NCBI RefSeq assembly: GCF_013304825.1
Contig: NZ_JAAWUO010000009.1
Span: forward strand, 83,876 to 147,875
Direction of reading: 5' to 3'
Length of the DNA: 64,000 nucleotides
DNA from: Blautia schinkii
GTDB taxonomy: Bacteria > Bacillota > Clostridia > Lachnospirales > Lachnospiraceae
Shown here: in pieces, positions 8,848 to 17,205 of the stretch
Position numbering within the stretch: position 1 is the first letter of the stretch
How the letters are laid out: each line of letters starts with the position of its first letter
Position numbers and translations under genes: made by a program
The notes under the pieces: model-generated
Told to the model about the DNA's origin: nothing
The model's database searches: none
The model's input: the letters and a program-made list of their open reading frames with translations, nothing else

Positions 8848-10077
8848 ATGTCCAAGGTTGCGATCGTAGGCGGCGGTGCCGCCGGAATGCTCTGCGGCGT
8901 ATATGCTGCGCGCAGAGGACACCAGGTTCACATCCTGGAAAAAAATGAAAAGCTTGGAAAGAAGCTTTTCATTACAGGAAAAGGACGGTGCAATGTCACC
9001 AATGATTCTGATACAGAAGAGCTTTTTCCTGCAGTCATGTCAAACCGTAAATTTCTTTACAGTGCTTTTTATACCTATGGAAGCAGAGATGTAATGGAAT
9101 TTTTTGAGGAAGCAGGTGTGCCGTTGAAAACAGAGCGCGGAAACAGGGTTTTCCCGGTGTCCGATCATTCATCAGATATTATCCGGGCACTGGAGCGGGA
9201 ATTAAAGAAAGCCGGAGCACAGGTACATCTTCATACAGAGGTGAAGGAAGTTTGCACAGAGGAAGAGAAGGTTACAGGCGTATTACTTGCCGATGGAACT
9301 TTTTTTACTGCTGATGCAGTGGTGGTTGCCACAGGCGGGCTTTCTTATCCTTCTACAGGTTCTACAGGAGATGGATACCGTTTTGCAGCTGAAACCGGCC
9401 ATAAAGTAGTTGCCCAGTCGCCGTCACTGGTACCTCTGGTAGCGAAAGAAGATTATGTATCCAAACTCCAGGGCCTTTCCCTTCGAAATGTCGAGCTGAC
9501 CGTGAAATCCGGAAAAAAAGTCCTCTATAAAGATTTTGGCGAGATGATGTTTACACATTTCGGAGTTACAGGTCCCCTGATACTTTCTGCAAGTGCTCAG
9601 ATCGGCAAAAAACTGGAAAAAGAATCTTTGCAGGCTTATCTCGACCTGAAGCCCGCACTTGATGCAGAACAGCTTGATGCCCGGATCCTGCGTGAATTTG
9701 ATGCAAATCATAACAAACAGTTTAAAAATGTGATCGGTGTTCTTTTTCCGTCTTCTCTGACTCCGATCATGATCGAGATCGGTGGAATTCCGGGAGACAA
9801 GCCAGTACATGAAATCTCCAGGGAAGAACGCCAGGCCTTTGGCCGTCTGATCAAGGCTTTCCCTTTTACGATCACAGGAATGGGAGAGTTCAAGGAAGCT
9901 ATCATCACAAGAGGCGGTGTGTCAGTAAAAGAGATACAGCCATCTACAATGGAATCCAAAAAAGTAAAAAATCTGTATTTTACAGGTGAAGTGCTGGATC
10001 TGGATGCTGTGACAGGTGGCTATAATCTTCAGATCGCGTGGTCTACCGCGTATGTTGCAGCGCAGGCGATCGAATAA
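8848..10077 (+). CDS. FAD-dependent oxidoreductase of the HI0933/BaiN family
   Basis: A 409-aa flavoprotein. The N terminus has the Rossmann dinucleotide motif VAIVGGGAAGM, followed by EKNEKLGKKLFITGKGRCNVTN, the characteristic HI0933-family segment. VVVATGGLSYPSTGSTGDGYRFA is the second FAD-contact region, and the C-terminal GEVLDLDAVTGGYNLQIAWSTA closes the FAD site. Members are annotated as aminoacetone oxidase-like or, in bile-acid 7-dehydroxylating clostridia, as BaiN; the substrate here is unknown. It precedes cmk by 27 bases, an arrangement common in Clostridia, and probably shares that transcript. Confidence 0.85.
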   Translation: MSKVAIVGGGAAGMLCGVYAARRGHQVHILEKNEKLGKKLFITGKGRCNVTNDSDTEELFPAVMSNRKFLYSAFYTYGSRDVMEFFEEAGVPLKTERGNRVFPVSDHSSDIIRALERELKKAGAQVHLHTEVKEVCTEEEKVTGVLLADGTFFTADAVVVATGGLSYPSTGSTGDGYRFAAETGHKVVAQSPSLVPLVAKEDYVSKLQGLSLRNVELTVKSGKKVLYKDFGEMMFTHFGVTGPLILSASAQIGKKLEKESLQAYLDLKPALDAEQLDARILREFDANHNKQFKNVIGVLFPSSLTPIMIEIGGIPGDKPVHEISREERQAFGRLIKAFPFTITGMGEFKEAIITRGGVSVKEIQPSTMESKKVKNLYFTGEVLDLDAVTGGYNLQIAWSTAYVAAQAIE

Positions 10078-10104
10078 CAGAAAAAGAGGAAGGGGCATTT
10101 AATT

Positions 10105-10770
10105 ATGGGTATTAATATTGCAATTGACGGGCCCGCAGGTGCAGGAAAAAGCACAATCGCAAAAAAGGTGGCAAAGGAGCTGTCCTTTATCTATGTAGAT
10201 ACAGGAGCCATGTACCGTGCCATGGCACTTTATCTTCTGGAAAAAGGAATCAACGGTGATGAGAAAATCTCCGAAGCCTGTCACGGTGCGGATATCTCCA
10301 TCCGCTATGAAAACGGCGAGCAGCAGGTGATCCTTAACGGAAAAAATGTAACTTCATTTCTCCGTAAGGAAGAGGTTGGAAACATGGCATCTGTAAGTTC
10401 TGCAAATCCGGAAGTGCGCGCACATCTTCTGAAACTACAGCGAAATCTTGCAGTTGAGAACAATGTGGTCATGGATGGAAGAGATATCGGAACTACCATT
10501 CTTCCGAATGCAGAAGTAAAGATCTTTCTGACTGCAAGTGCCAGAACCCGTGCCAACAGACGATATCTGGAGCTTACAGAGAAGGGAGAAGCCTGCGATC
10601 TGGAGGCAATCCTGAAAGATATTATTGACAGGGACGAGAGAGATATGAACCGAGCCGTTTCACCGCTGAAGCAGGCAGAAGATGCAGTTCTTGTTGATTC
10701 TTCTGAGATGGGAATTGACGAAGTTGTTGATAAAATTCTTTTTGTATACAGAGAAAAGGTGAACAGATGA
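10105..10770 (+). CDS. cmk: Cytidylate kinase
   Basis: (d)CMP kinase, which phosphorylates CMP and dCMP with ATP. It is 221 aa, the normal size. The P-loop is IDGPAGAGKST at residues about 6-16, then YVDTGAMYRA for nucleotide binding, the DGRDIGT motif, and RR-containing lid residues with DERD. The gene ends in ATGA shared with ispH, indicating translational coupling. cmk-ispH-rpsA is a well-known Clostridia arrangement. Confidence 0.95.
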   Translation: MGINIAIDGPAGAGKSTIAKKVAKELSFIYVDTGAMYRAMALYLLEKGINGDEKISEACHGADISIRYENGEQQVILNGKNVTSFLRKEEVGNMASVSSANPEVRAHLLKLQRNLAVENNVVMDGRDIGTTILPNAEVKIFLTASARTRANRRYLELTEKGEACDLEAILKDIIDRDERDMNRAVSPLKQAEDAVLVDSSEMGIDEVVDKILFVYREKVNR

Positions 10771-11633
10771 AGGTAAAAGTTGCGGAAACTGCCGGATTCT
10801 GTTTCGGCGTACAAAGAGCAGTGGACCGGGTTTATGATCTGATCGGTTCCGATGCTGCACCTATTTATACATTGGGGCCTATCATCCATAATGAGGAAGT
10901 TGTCTCAGATCTGGAAAAAAAAGGCGTAGCTGTGATCAGTGAGGAGGATCTTGCAGATCTAAATGGCGGTACAGTTGTGATTCGTTCTCATGGTGTAGGC
11001 CGCAAGGTCTATAACAAGATCAAGAAATACGGTCTGGGATACGTAGATGTTACCTGTCCTTTTGTGCTGAAGATCCACAAGATCGTTGAGAGAGAAAGTG
11101 CCAGAGGTGCACATATTATGATTATCGGAGATCCGGATCATCCGGAAGTACAGGGAATCTGCGGATGGTGCCAGGGACCGTTTACAGTAATCAAAAATGC
11201 CGAAGATGCTGAAAAATTCAGCATTTCTCCGGATAAAGAAGTGTGCGTAGTATCACAGACGACATTTAATTACAACAAATTTCAAGAATTAGTTGAAATT
11301 CTCCGCAAAAAGAGTTATGATAATAATGTTTTAAATATTTTAAATATTTTAAACACTATTTGTAATGCTACCGAAGAACGGCAGAAAGAAGCTAAAGCGA
11401 TAGCCGGAGAGGTAGACACTATGCTGGTTGTAGGCGGCCGACATAGTTCCAATACTCAAAAGCTGTTTGAAATATGTAAAAAGGAATGTGGAAATACTTA
11501 CTATATACAAACACCTGTAGACTTGGATTCTGAAATGTTCCAATGCAGTAGTTGTGTAGGTATTACAGCAGGGGCTTCCACCCCAAAGAAAATTATTGAG
11601 GAGGTTCAAGAACATGTCAGAATTAAGTTTTGA
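10767..11633 (+). CDS. ispH: 4-hydroxy-3-methylbut-2-enyl diphosphate reductase (IspH/LytB)
   Basis: The last enzyme of the MEP isoprenoid pathway, an Fe-S reductase making IPP and DMAPP. It is 288 aa, normal length. The three cluster cysteines are C12 (AGFCFGV), C97 (DVTCPF) and C199 (NTICNATEERQ); the proton-relay Glu lies in HPEVQG. Odd features: bases 11329-11355 are three 9-bp tandem units (TTTTAAATA) that code L-N-I repeats just before C199, and from about 11270 to 11595 the gene is much more AT-rich with different codon use from both flanks. It overlaps rpsA by 20 bases. In many Clostridia IspH and S1 are one fused protein; here they are separate. Confidence 0.93.
   Translation: MKVKVAETAGFCFGVQRAVDRVYDLIGSDAAPIYTLGPIIHNEEVVSDLEKKGVAVISEEDLADLNGGTVVIRSHGVGRKVYNKIKKYGLGYVDVTCPFVLKIHKIVERESARGAHIMIIGDPDHPEVQGICGWCQGPFTVIKNAEDAEKFSISPDKEVCVVSQTTFNYNKFQELVEILRKKSYDNNVLNILNILNTICNATEERQKEAKAIAGEVDTMLVVGGRHSSNTQKLFEICKKECGNTYYIQTPVDLDSEMFQCSSCVGITAGASTPKKIIEEVQEHVRIKF
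11329..11355 (+). repeat. Three 9-bp tandem repeats inside ispH
   Basis: Units TTTTAAATA, TTTTAAATA, TTTTAAACA. In frame they encode repeated Leu-Asn-Ile directly before the NTICNATEERQ cluster motif. The unit length keeps the frame, so slippage would change protein length without disrupting it. Confidence 0.85.
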
Positions 11634-12690
11634 ACAGATGCTGGAAGATTCCGTAAAAACAATCAGAAATGGAGAGATCGTACAGGGTACCGTCATCGAT
11701 GTAAAAGATGATGAGATCATCCTGAATATCGGCTATAAAGCAGACGGTATCATCACAAAGAACGAGTACACAAACGATTCAAGCGTTGTGCTTACAGACG
11801 TTGTTAAACCTGGCGATACCATGGAAGCAAAGGTTCTCAAAGTAAACGACGGAGAGGGACAGGTTACACTGACTTACAAACGTCTTGCAGCAGAGAAGGG
11901 AAACAAACGTCTTGAGGAGGCATTTGAGAACCAGGAGGTTCTGAAAGCTCCTGTAACACAGGTACTTGATGGTGGTCTTTGTGTTAACGTAGAGGAAACA
12001 AGAGTATTCATTCCTGCAAGCCTTGTATCCGACACATATGAGAAAGACCTTTCCAAATACGCAGATCAGGAGATCGAGTTTGTTATCACAGAGTTCAACC
12101 CAAGAAGACGCCGTATCATCGGTAACCGTAAACAGCTTCTTCTTGCTGAGAAAGCCGAGAAACAGAAAGAGCTTCTTGCTAAGATCAAAGCTGGTGACAA
12201 GGTTGAGGGTGTTGTTAAGAATGTTACAGATTTCGGTGCATTCATCGATCTCGGTGGAGCAGACGGACTTCTTCACATCTCTGAGATGTCCTGGGGCAGA
12301 GTAGAGAATCCGAAGAAGGTATTCAATGTTGGTGATAAAGTTACAGTTCTTATCAAAGAGATCAACGGAGATAAGATTGCACTTTCCCTTAAATTCCCGG
12401 AGGAGAACCCATGGCTTACAGCTGCTGAGGACTTCGCAGTAGGAAATGTAGTAAAAGGTAAAGTTGCACGTATGACAGATTTTGGTGCATTTGTTGAGCT
12501 TGCACCTGGAGTAGATGCACTTCTTCATGTATCTCAGATTTCCAGAGAGCACGTTGCTAAACCATCTGATGTACTTTCCATCGGACAGGAAATCGAGGCT
12601 AAAGTTGTTGATTTTAATGGCGAGGACAGAAAGATCAGCCTTAGCATGAAAGCACTTGAGGATTATTCTGCAGAGCAGACAGAGGAGTAA
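11614..12690 (+). CDS. rpsA: Ribosomal protein S1 homologue, four S1 domains
   Basis: A 358-aa RNA-binding protein with four OB-fold S1 domains at residues about 18-85, 105-170, 190-260 and 272-345. Domains 3 and 4 are canonical (VTDFGAFIDLGGADGLLHISEMSW and MTDFGAFVELAPGVDALLHVSQIS); domains 1 and 2 are more divergent, as in Firmicutes S1. It promotes mRNA docking on the 30S subunit. The start at 11614 follows GAGGAGG (11598-11604) with 9-base spacing; the in-frame TTG at 11596 overlaps that site and is rejected. The start lies inside the end of ispH. Codon use is that of a highly expressed gene. Confidence 0.92.
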   Translation: MSELSFEQMLEDSVKTIRNGEIVQGTVIDVKDDEIILNIGYKADGIITKNEYTNDSSVVLTDVVKPGDTMEAKVLKVNDGEGQVTLTYKRLAAEKGNKRLEEAFENQEVLKAPVTQVLDGGLCVNVEETRVFIPASLVSDTYEKDLSKYADQEIEFVITEFNPRRRRIIGNRKQLLLAEKAEKQKELLAKIKAGDKVEGVVKNVTDFGAFIDLGGADGLLHISEMSWGRVENPKKVFNVGDKVTVLIKEINGDKIALSLKFPEENPWLTAAEDFAVGNVVKGKVARMTDFGAFVELAPGVDALLHVSQISREHVAKPSDVLSIGQEIEAKVVDFNGEDRKISLSMKALEDYSAEQTEE

Positions 12691-12735
12691 TTTCTATCCG
12701 GAAGTTTGAACAGATATTGATATTCTGAGAATTAT

Positions 12736-12773
12736 AAGAGACTGTTTCCATTTTGGCGGCAGTCTCTTTTTTA
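12736..12773 (+). terminator. Rho-independent terminator of the cmk-ispH-rpsA operon
   Basis: AGAGACTG (12737-12744) pairs with CAGTCTCT (12760-12767), with a 15-base loop, followed by a run of T. It is about 45 bases after rpsA. A second, weaker palindromic region (AAGCCC near 12808, GGGCTT near 12865) may terminate the opposing gene. Confidence 0.85.
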
Positions 12774-12901
12774 GTGTTTAATAATTCCTGTAACAGTAAA
12801 ATGAACAAGCCCCGGGCATATGCTTTTACAGGCATATTCTGCAGTTCAGAAGCAAAATGTTCAGGGCTTTTTGGTTTATGCTGATCCTAGATATAATGAA
12901 T

Positions 12902-13921
12902 TCATTTTAAAGTGGAGAGATAATAAGGCAGGCAATGTTTAAGATAAGTTTTCTGTTTGAGCGGATTCCGGACAAAGTCATCTGTTACAGAGAACCAGGT
13001 ATAGCAGGTATCTTTTTTGGCAGGTTTACGAAGTTTCTTATCCATGCAGACACTTAATGTCTTTGGGATGGCTGTATCTTCTGAAGGAATATAATCATAA
13101 TCCTTGTAATTGGAATAATACTGTTTTAAACGGCCGTTTTGGTGCTTTATGAGGAAACGAACGCGGTTTTTCTGACCGGTTATGTAGAATTTTTCACTAT
13201 AATTGGAGAATTCCACAGGTAGACTGCAGGAAAGTACAAGGGTAAAAATTATTTGTTCGTCTAGAAATTCACAATTCAGAGGCTCATAACCTTCTTCGAA
13301 AAGACAGAGATAGGAAAGCATTGAGAGGATTTTTCCAAGTCCAAGAAGATCCTCCTGATTGTGGCCAAGTACAATATCAGCGGCCTCTTTTTTTTTGCCT
13401 GAAGCAAATTGTTTATAGTGACGGATACATGCCGCGCCATCGCAGTAATCACGCTGATCGATTCCGAGGAAAGCTTCCACAGAAGGCTGGTTCATTTTGG
13501 AAAGCTTCAGTAGCCCTTTCACGGGTTTCAGCTGTCGGTAAAGGTCCAGAGAAGGCAGGCTTTCAAAAGGAGAAGGCAATCCGTGAATCTGATAGCGGGC
13601 TTCCAGGTAAGGCTGGTCAAAACTGTCGCCGTTATACTGGATCGTGCAGGAAAAATTCTGTAAAAATTCCGAAAAAATTTTCAAAAGTTCGGGTTCTTCT
13701 TTCTCATCTTCGATCATCCACTGGTACATCTGCCAGTTTTTTTCTTCATAAGCCACAGCGCCGACAAGATACAGAAAAGTGGAATTTCGTGATAGTCCTG
13801 TTGTTTCAATGTCATAGAAAACCGGTACAAAATGCTCTGAAAACGCATGCTTTTTAGTCAATTTTTTAACAGTCTCAAAGTCCGGAAACCCTTGTAAAAT
13901 CGGCATTTTTTTAACAATCAT
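12902..13921 (-). CDS. RNase H-like / YprB-type exonuclease domain protein
   Basis: A 339-aa protein of the YprB family with a DnaQ-like (RNase H fold) exonuclease core. FYDIETTGLS at about residues 35-44 gives the first two acidic residues, TIQYNGDSFDQPYLEARY the Exo II region, and LGHNQEDLLGL the late His/Asp of Exo III. The C-terminal third (about 230-339) has no domain I recognise. It stands alone on the minus strand, convergent with rpsA. A GGAGG-type site lies just upstream of its ATG. The physiological substrate of YprB proteins is not established. Confidence 0.82.
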   Translation of the reverse strand: MIVKKMPILQGFPDFETVKKLTKKHAFSEHFVPVFYDIETTGLSRNSTFLYLVGAVAYEEKNWQMYQWMIEDEKEEPELLKIFSEFLQNFSCTIQYNGDSFDQPYLEARYQIHGLPSPFESLPSLDLYRQLKPVKGLLKLSKMNQPSVEAFLGIDQRDYCDGAACIRHYKQFASGKKKEAADIVLGHNQEDLLGLGKILSMLSYLCLFEEGYEPLNCEFLDEQIIFTLVLSCSLPVEFSNYSEKFYITGQKNRVRFLIKHQNGRLKQYYSNYKDYDYIPSEDTAIPKTLSVCMDKKLRKPAKKDTCYTWFSVTDDFVRNPLKQKTYLKHCLPYYLSTLK

Positions 13922-14063
13922 GTTAATTTCCTCCTTTATGGATTGTATCTAATTATACACAAAAAAACGTTTTTTCCATAGTGCAATTTTAGGTGAAATG
14001 AGTTATAGTATATTCGTGGAGTTGATGAAAATAACAGGAAATGGTACTGGATTTATGTGGGAA

Positions 14064-14090
14064 TTGACAGTTATAAAAACTGATTAATAT
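14064..14090 (+). promoter_or_regulatory. Possible promoter in the rnf leader
   Basis: TTGACA (14064-14069) is a perfect -35. The best -10 with near-normal spacing is TAATAT (14085-14090) at 15 bases; a perfect TATAAT at 14096-14101 is too far (26 bases). The 374-base gap before rnfC also contains the inverted repeat listed next and a TGCATGTACATGCA palindrome at 14257-14270. I see no riboswitch I recognise. Confidence 0.35.
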
Positions 14091-14161
14091 TACTTTATAA
14101 TTTGATTTTTATCTGCAGTTTTCCTGGAACCGTGATCACTTCTATATGAAAGTATATCATA

Positions 14162-14190
14162 GTATGACAGATAGAATCAATCTATCATAC
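14162..14190. promoter_or_regulatory. Inverted repeat in the rnf leader, possible operator
   Basis: GATAGA (14170-14175) and TCTATC (14181-14186) are perfect arms around ATCAA, flanked by GTAT and ATAC. It lies about 105 bases before rnfC and downstream of the putative promoter, in the leader. It does not match the Rex consensus. Confidence 0.35.
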
Positions 14191-14295
14191 ATATATCAGA
14201 AACACGGAAATCAACTTTAAAAAAGAGTATGATGTGCACAGCACGGAAACGCAGCGTGCATGTACATGCAAACAATAAAGGAGGAGATGAGATCT

Positions 14296-15621
14296 ATGGC
14301 ATTTTTAACCTTCAGAGGTGGTATTCATCCTTATGACGGCAAAGATTTGTCAAAAAACTGTCCTGTTGAGAAGTATCTGCCGAAAGGAGATCTGGCAATT
14401 CTTGTATCTCAGCATATCGGAGCTCCGGCCAAGCCGATCGTGAAAAAAGGCGATCATGTGCTCGTAGGACAGAAAATCGCAGAAGCAGGTGGATTCGTTT
14501 CTGCACCGATACATTCATCTGTATCAGGAATTGTGAAAGGAATCGAGAAACGCCTGACAGCAGTAGGAGCCATGGGTGATGCGATCATCATTGAAAATGA
14601 TGGACAATATGAATCGGTGGAATATACACCTGCCAATCTTTCCAACCTTTCCAAAGAAGACATTTTAAAAAGAATTCAGGAAGGCGGAGTTGTAGGACAG
14701 GGTGGTGCAGGCTTCCCGACACATGTGAAGCTTTCACCGAAGGAACCGGACAAGATCGACCACATTCTGGTAAATGGTGCGGAGTGCGAGCCTTATATTA
14801 CCAGTGACTACCGCAGAATGATGGAAGAACCGGAGAATGTTGTAAAAGGACTGGAAGTAATCCTGAAAGTATTCCCGAAAGCATTGGGATGCATCTGTAT
14901 CGAGGATAACAAGCCTGACTGTATTGCCAGAATGAAGGAAGCTATCAAAGGCAAAGAACGTATGGAAGTAAAAGAACTCAAGACCAAATATCCGCAGGGT
15001 GGTGAGCGTACTCTGATCTATGCGGTTACAGGCAGAGAGATCAATTCCACCATGCTTCCGGCAGATGTAGGATGTGTTGTTGATAACGTAGAAACCGTTA
15101 CCTCTGTTTATAAAGCAGTAATCCTTGGTCAACCGGTCATCAGCCGTAATTTAACAGTTACAGGAGACGGCATCCGCACACCGAAAAACTTTTCCGTTCT
15201 TACAGGAACAGATCTGTCAGAACTTGTAGACGCTGCAGGTGGCCTGAAAGAAAAGATCGCGAAAGCAATTTCCGGTGGACCGATGATGGGATTTGCACTG
15301 TATGATCTTCACATCCCATGTACAAAGACAACCTCTTCCCTGCTTTTTCTGGAGCATGATGCAGTATCCGAGGCGAAGCAGATTCAGACTGCATGTATCA
15401 ACTGCGGACGTTGCGTAAGCGTCTGTCCAGGCCATGTGGTTCCCGCCCGTCTTGCAACTCTTGCAGAGAACGGTGATATGGCAGGCTTCGAGAAGATGGA
15501 TGGTATGGAGTGCTGTGAATGCGGCTGCTGCAGTTACATCTGTCCTGCCAAACGACCTCTGACTCAGAGTATTAAATCTATGAGAAAAATGGTTCTTGCC
15601 GAGCGCAAGAAAAAGAAATAG
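14296..15621 (+). CDS. rnfC: Electron transport complex subunit RnfC
   Basis: RnfC is the peripheral NADH-binding subunit of the ferredoxin:NAD+ oxidoreductase that pumps Na+ or H+. It is 441 aa. The N-terminal region (GGIHPYDGKD) and biotinyl-like sandwich domain come first, then the GQGGAGFPTHVKL FMN/NADH-binding loop (about residue 140) and a SLBB-like region. Two [4Fe-4S] motifs follow near the C terminus: CINCGRCVSVCP and CCECGCCSYICP. The start at 14296 has AAGGAGGAG about 10 bases upstream; the in-frame ATG at 14260 lies in a palindrome and has no such site. First gene of rnfCDGEAB. Confidence 0.95.
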   Translation: MAFLTFRGGIHPYDGKDLSKNCPVEKYLPKGDLAILVSQHIGAPAKPIVKKGDHVLVGQKIAEAGGFVSAPIHSSVSGIVKGIEKRLTAVGAMGDAIIIENDGQYESVEYTPANLSNLSKEDILKRIQEGGVVGQGGAGFPTHVKLSPKEPDKIDHILVNGAECEPYITSDYRRMMEEPENVVKGLEVILKVFPKALGCICIEDNKPDCIARMKEAIKGKERMEVKELKTKYPQGGERTLIYAVTGREINSTMLPADVGCVVDNVETVTSVYKAVILGQPVISRNLTVTGDGIRTPKNFSVLTGTDLSELVDAAGGLKEKIAKAISGGPMMGFALYDLHIPCTKTTSSLLFLEHDAVSEAKQIQTACINCGRCVSVCPGHVVPARLATLAENGDMAGFEKMDGMECCECGCCSYICPAKRPLTQSIKSMRKMVLAERKKKK

Positions 15622-15635
15622 GGGGAGGAAAAACA

Positions 15636-16613
15636 ATGGAACAAATGTATAACGTATCATCTAATCCCCATATCAGGGATAAAATGACTACCAGTCGTAT
15701 CATGCAGCTGGTTGTGATCGCACTTCTGCCTGCGACATTATTTGGTATCTGGAATTTTGGTGTGCATGCACTTCTTGTAATTCTTGCAACGATTGCATCC
15801 AGTGTATTTTTTGAGTGGCTTTATGACCGTCTGATGCACAAGAAGAACACGACCAAAGATTTCAGTGCAGTTGTAACAGGTCTTCTGCTTGCTTTAAACA
15901 TGCCGCCCCAGATTCCAATCTGGATGCCGATCCTTGGCAGTGCCTTTGCGATTATTGTTGTAAAACAGCTGTTCGGCGGACTTGGCCAGAACTTTATGAA
16001 CCCGGCTCTTGCAGGAAGATGTTTCCTTATGATCTCTTTTGCCGGAAAGATGACTAACTTTGCAGTTTCCAAGAGCTCTCATGCAGTTGTGGATACTGTT
16101 ACACAGGCAACACCTCTGGCGGCTCTGAAGAGCCAGGGATTTGTTGCGGGAACTTCCATTCCGGTAAAAAATCTCTTCCTTGGTAATATCCAGGGAACCA
16201 TCGGTGAAACCTCCGCACTGGCAATCCTGATCGGTGCCGTGATCCTTCTTGCATTTAAGATCATTGATCTGAAAGTGCCACTTACATATATCGGAAGCTT
16301 CGCCGTATTTGTGATCCTTTATATGCTGGGAACAGGCAAAGGATTTGACGTGAACTATCTTTTCAGCCATATCTTCGGCGGCGGTCTGATGCTTGGCGCA
16401 TGGTTCATGGCAACCGATTATGTAACCACACCGATCACACCGAAGGGACAGCTGGTATATGGATGCTGCCTTGGTATTGTAACAGCAGTGTTCCGTCTCT
16501 TTGGCGGTTCTGCAGAGGGTGTTTCCTATGCGATCATTTTCTGCAACCTTCTGGTTCCGCTTATTGAGAAAGTAACAAAACCGGTTGCTTTTGGAAAAGG
16601 AGGCAGGAAATAA
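15636..16613 (+). CDS. rnfD: Electron transport complex subunit RnfD
   Basis: A 325-aa integral membrane subunit with about nine or ten helices. The motif AATPLAAL-like sequence QATPLAALKSQ near residue 150 contains the Thr to which FMN is covalently linked in RnfD. FMNPALAGRCFL and TDYVTTPITPKGQ are further family motifs. It works with RnfG to carry electrons between the peripheral subunits. The stop codon overlaps the rnfG start by one base (TAATG), so translation is probably coupled. Confidence 0.95.
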   Translation: MEQMYNVSSNPHIRDKMTTSRIMQLVVIALLPATLFGIWNFGVHALLVILATIASSVFFEWLYDRLMHKKNTTKDFSAVVTGLLLALNMPPQIPIWMPILGSAFAIIVVKQLFGGLGQNFMNPALAGRCFLMISFAGKMTNFAVSKSSHAVVDTVTQATPLAALKSQGFVAGTSIPVKNLFLGNIQGTIGETSALAILIGAVILLAFKIIDLKVPLTYIGSFAVFVILYMLGTGKGFDVNYLFSHIFGGGLMLGAWFMATDYVTTPITPKGQLVYGCCLGIVTAVFRLFGGSAEGVSYAIIFCNLLVPLIEKVTKPVAFGKGGRK

Positions 16614-17191
16614 TGAGTAAGATTATCAGAAATACATTGATCCTTACGATCATTACAGTAGTTGCCGGACTTGGACTTGGACTGGTTTATGAAGTTACAA
16701 AAGAACCGATCGCAAGAACTGAAGAGCAGGCAAAAAAAGAAGCATGGCAGACAGTATTCAGTGATGTAAGCCTGGAAGATTTTAAAGCTGTAGATGTAGA
16801 CCAGGAAGCAGCAGATAAAATAGTAGCAGATCTTGGGATAAAGGCAACAGTAGACGAGGTCTGCGAAGCAGCAGATGAGGGATATGTGGTAACTGTAACA
16901 GATAAACAGGGTTACGGCGGTGATATCCAGATTACAGTTGGCGTAACAAAAGACGGCACAGTCAGCGGCGTTTCCATTCTTTCCATCAGCGAGACTGCCG
17001 GTCTTGGAATGCGTGCTACAGAAGCTCAGTTCCAGGAGCAGTACGTTGGAAAGACTACCGATAAATTCTATGTATCCAAGGATGGCGGCGAGGGTGAGCC
17101 GATTGATGCCATCAGCGGTGCGACCATCACATCCAGAGCTTTTACCGGTGCAGTCAATACAGCTATCGGCTATTGCAAAAACGCATTTTAG
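16613..17191 (+). CDS. rnfG: Electron transport complex subunit RnfG
   Basis: A 192-aa subunit with one N-terminal membrane helix (about 7-27) and an extracytoplasmic FMN-binding domain. The S-G-A-T motif in AISGATITSRAF places the covalent FMN on T171. The upstream ITVGVTKDGTVSGVSI segment is typical of the fold. It begins in the rnfD stop codon and ends 14 bases before the rnfE start. The size is normal for clostridial RnfG. Confidence 0.95.
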   Translation: MSKIIRNTLILTIITVVAGLGLGLVYEVTKEPIARTEEQAKKEAWQTVFSDVSLEDFKAVDVDQEAADKIVADLGIKATVDEVCEAADEGYVVTVTDKQGYGGDIQITVGVTKDGTVSGVSILSISETAGLGMRATEAQFQEQYVGKTTDKFYVSKDGGEGEPIDAISGATITSRAFTGAVNTAIGYCKNAF

Positions 17192-17205
17192 GAGGGTAGT
17201 TGAAT

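Noticed and set aside
13321..13857. 178-codon open frame on the plus strand
   Set aside because: It is wholly antisense to the YprB-like gene, has no ribosome site and its protein has no recognisable family features.
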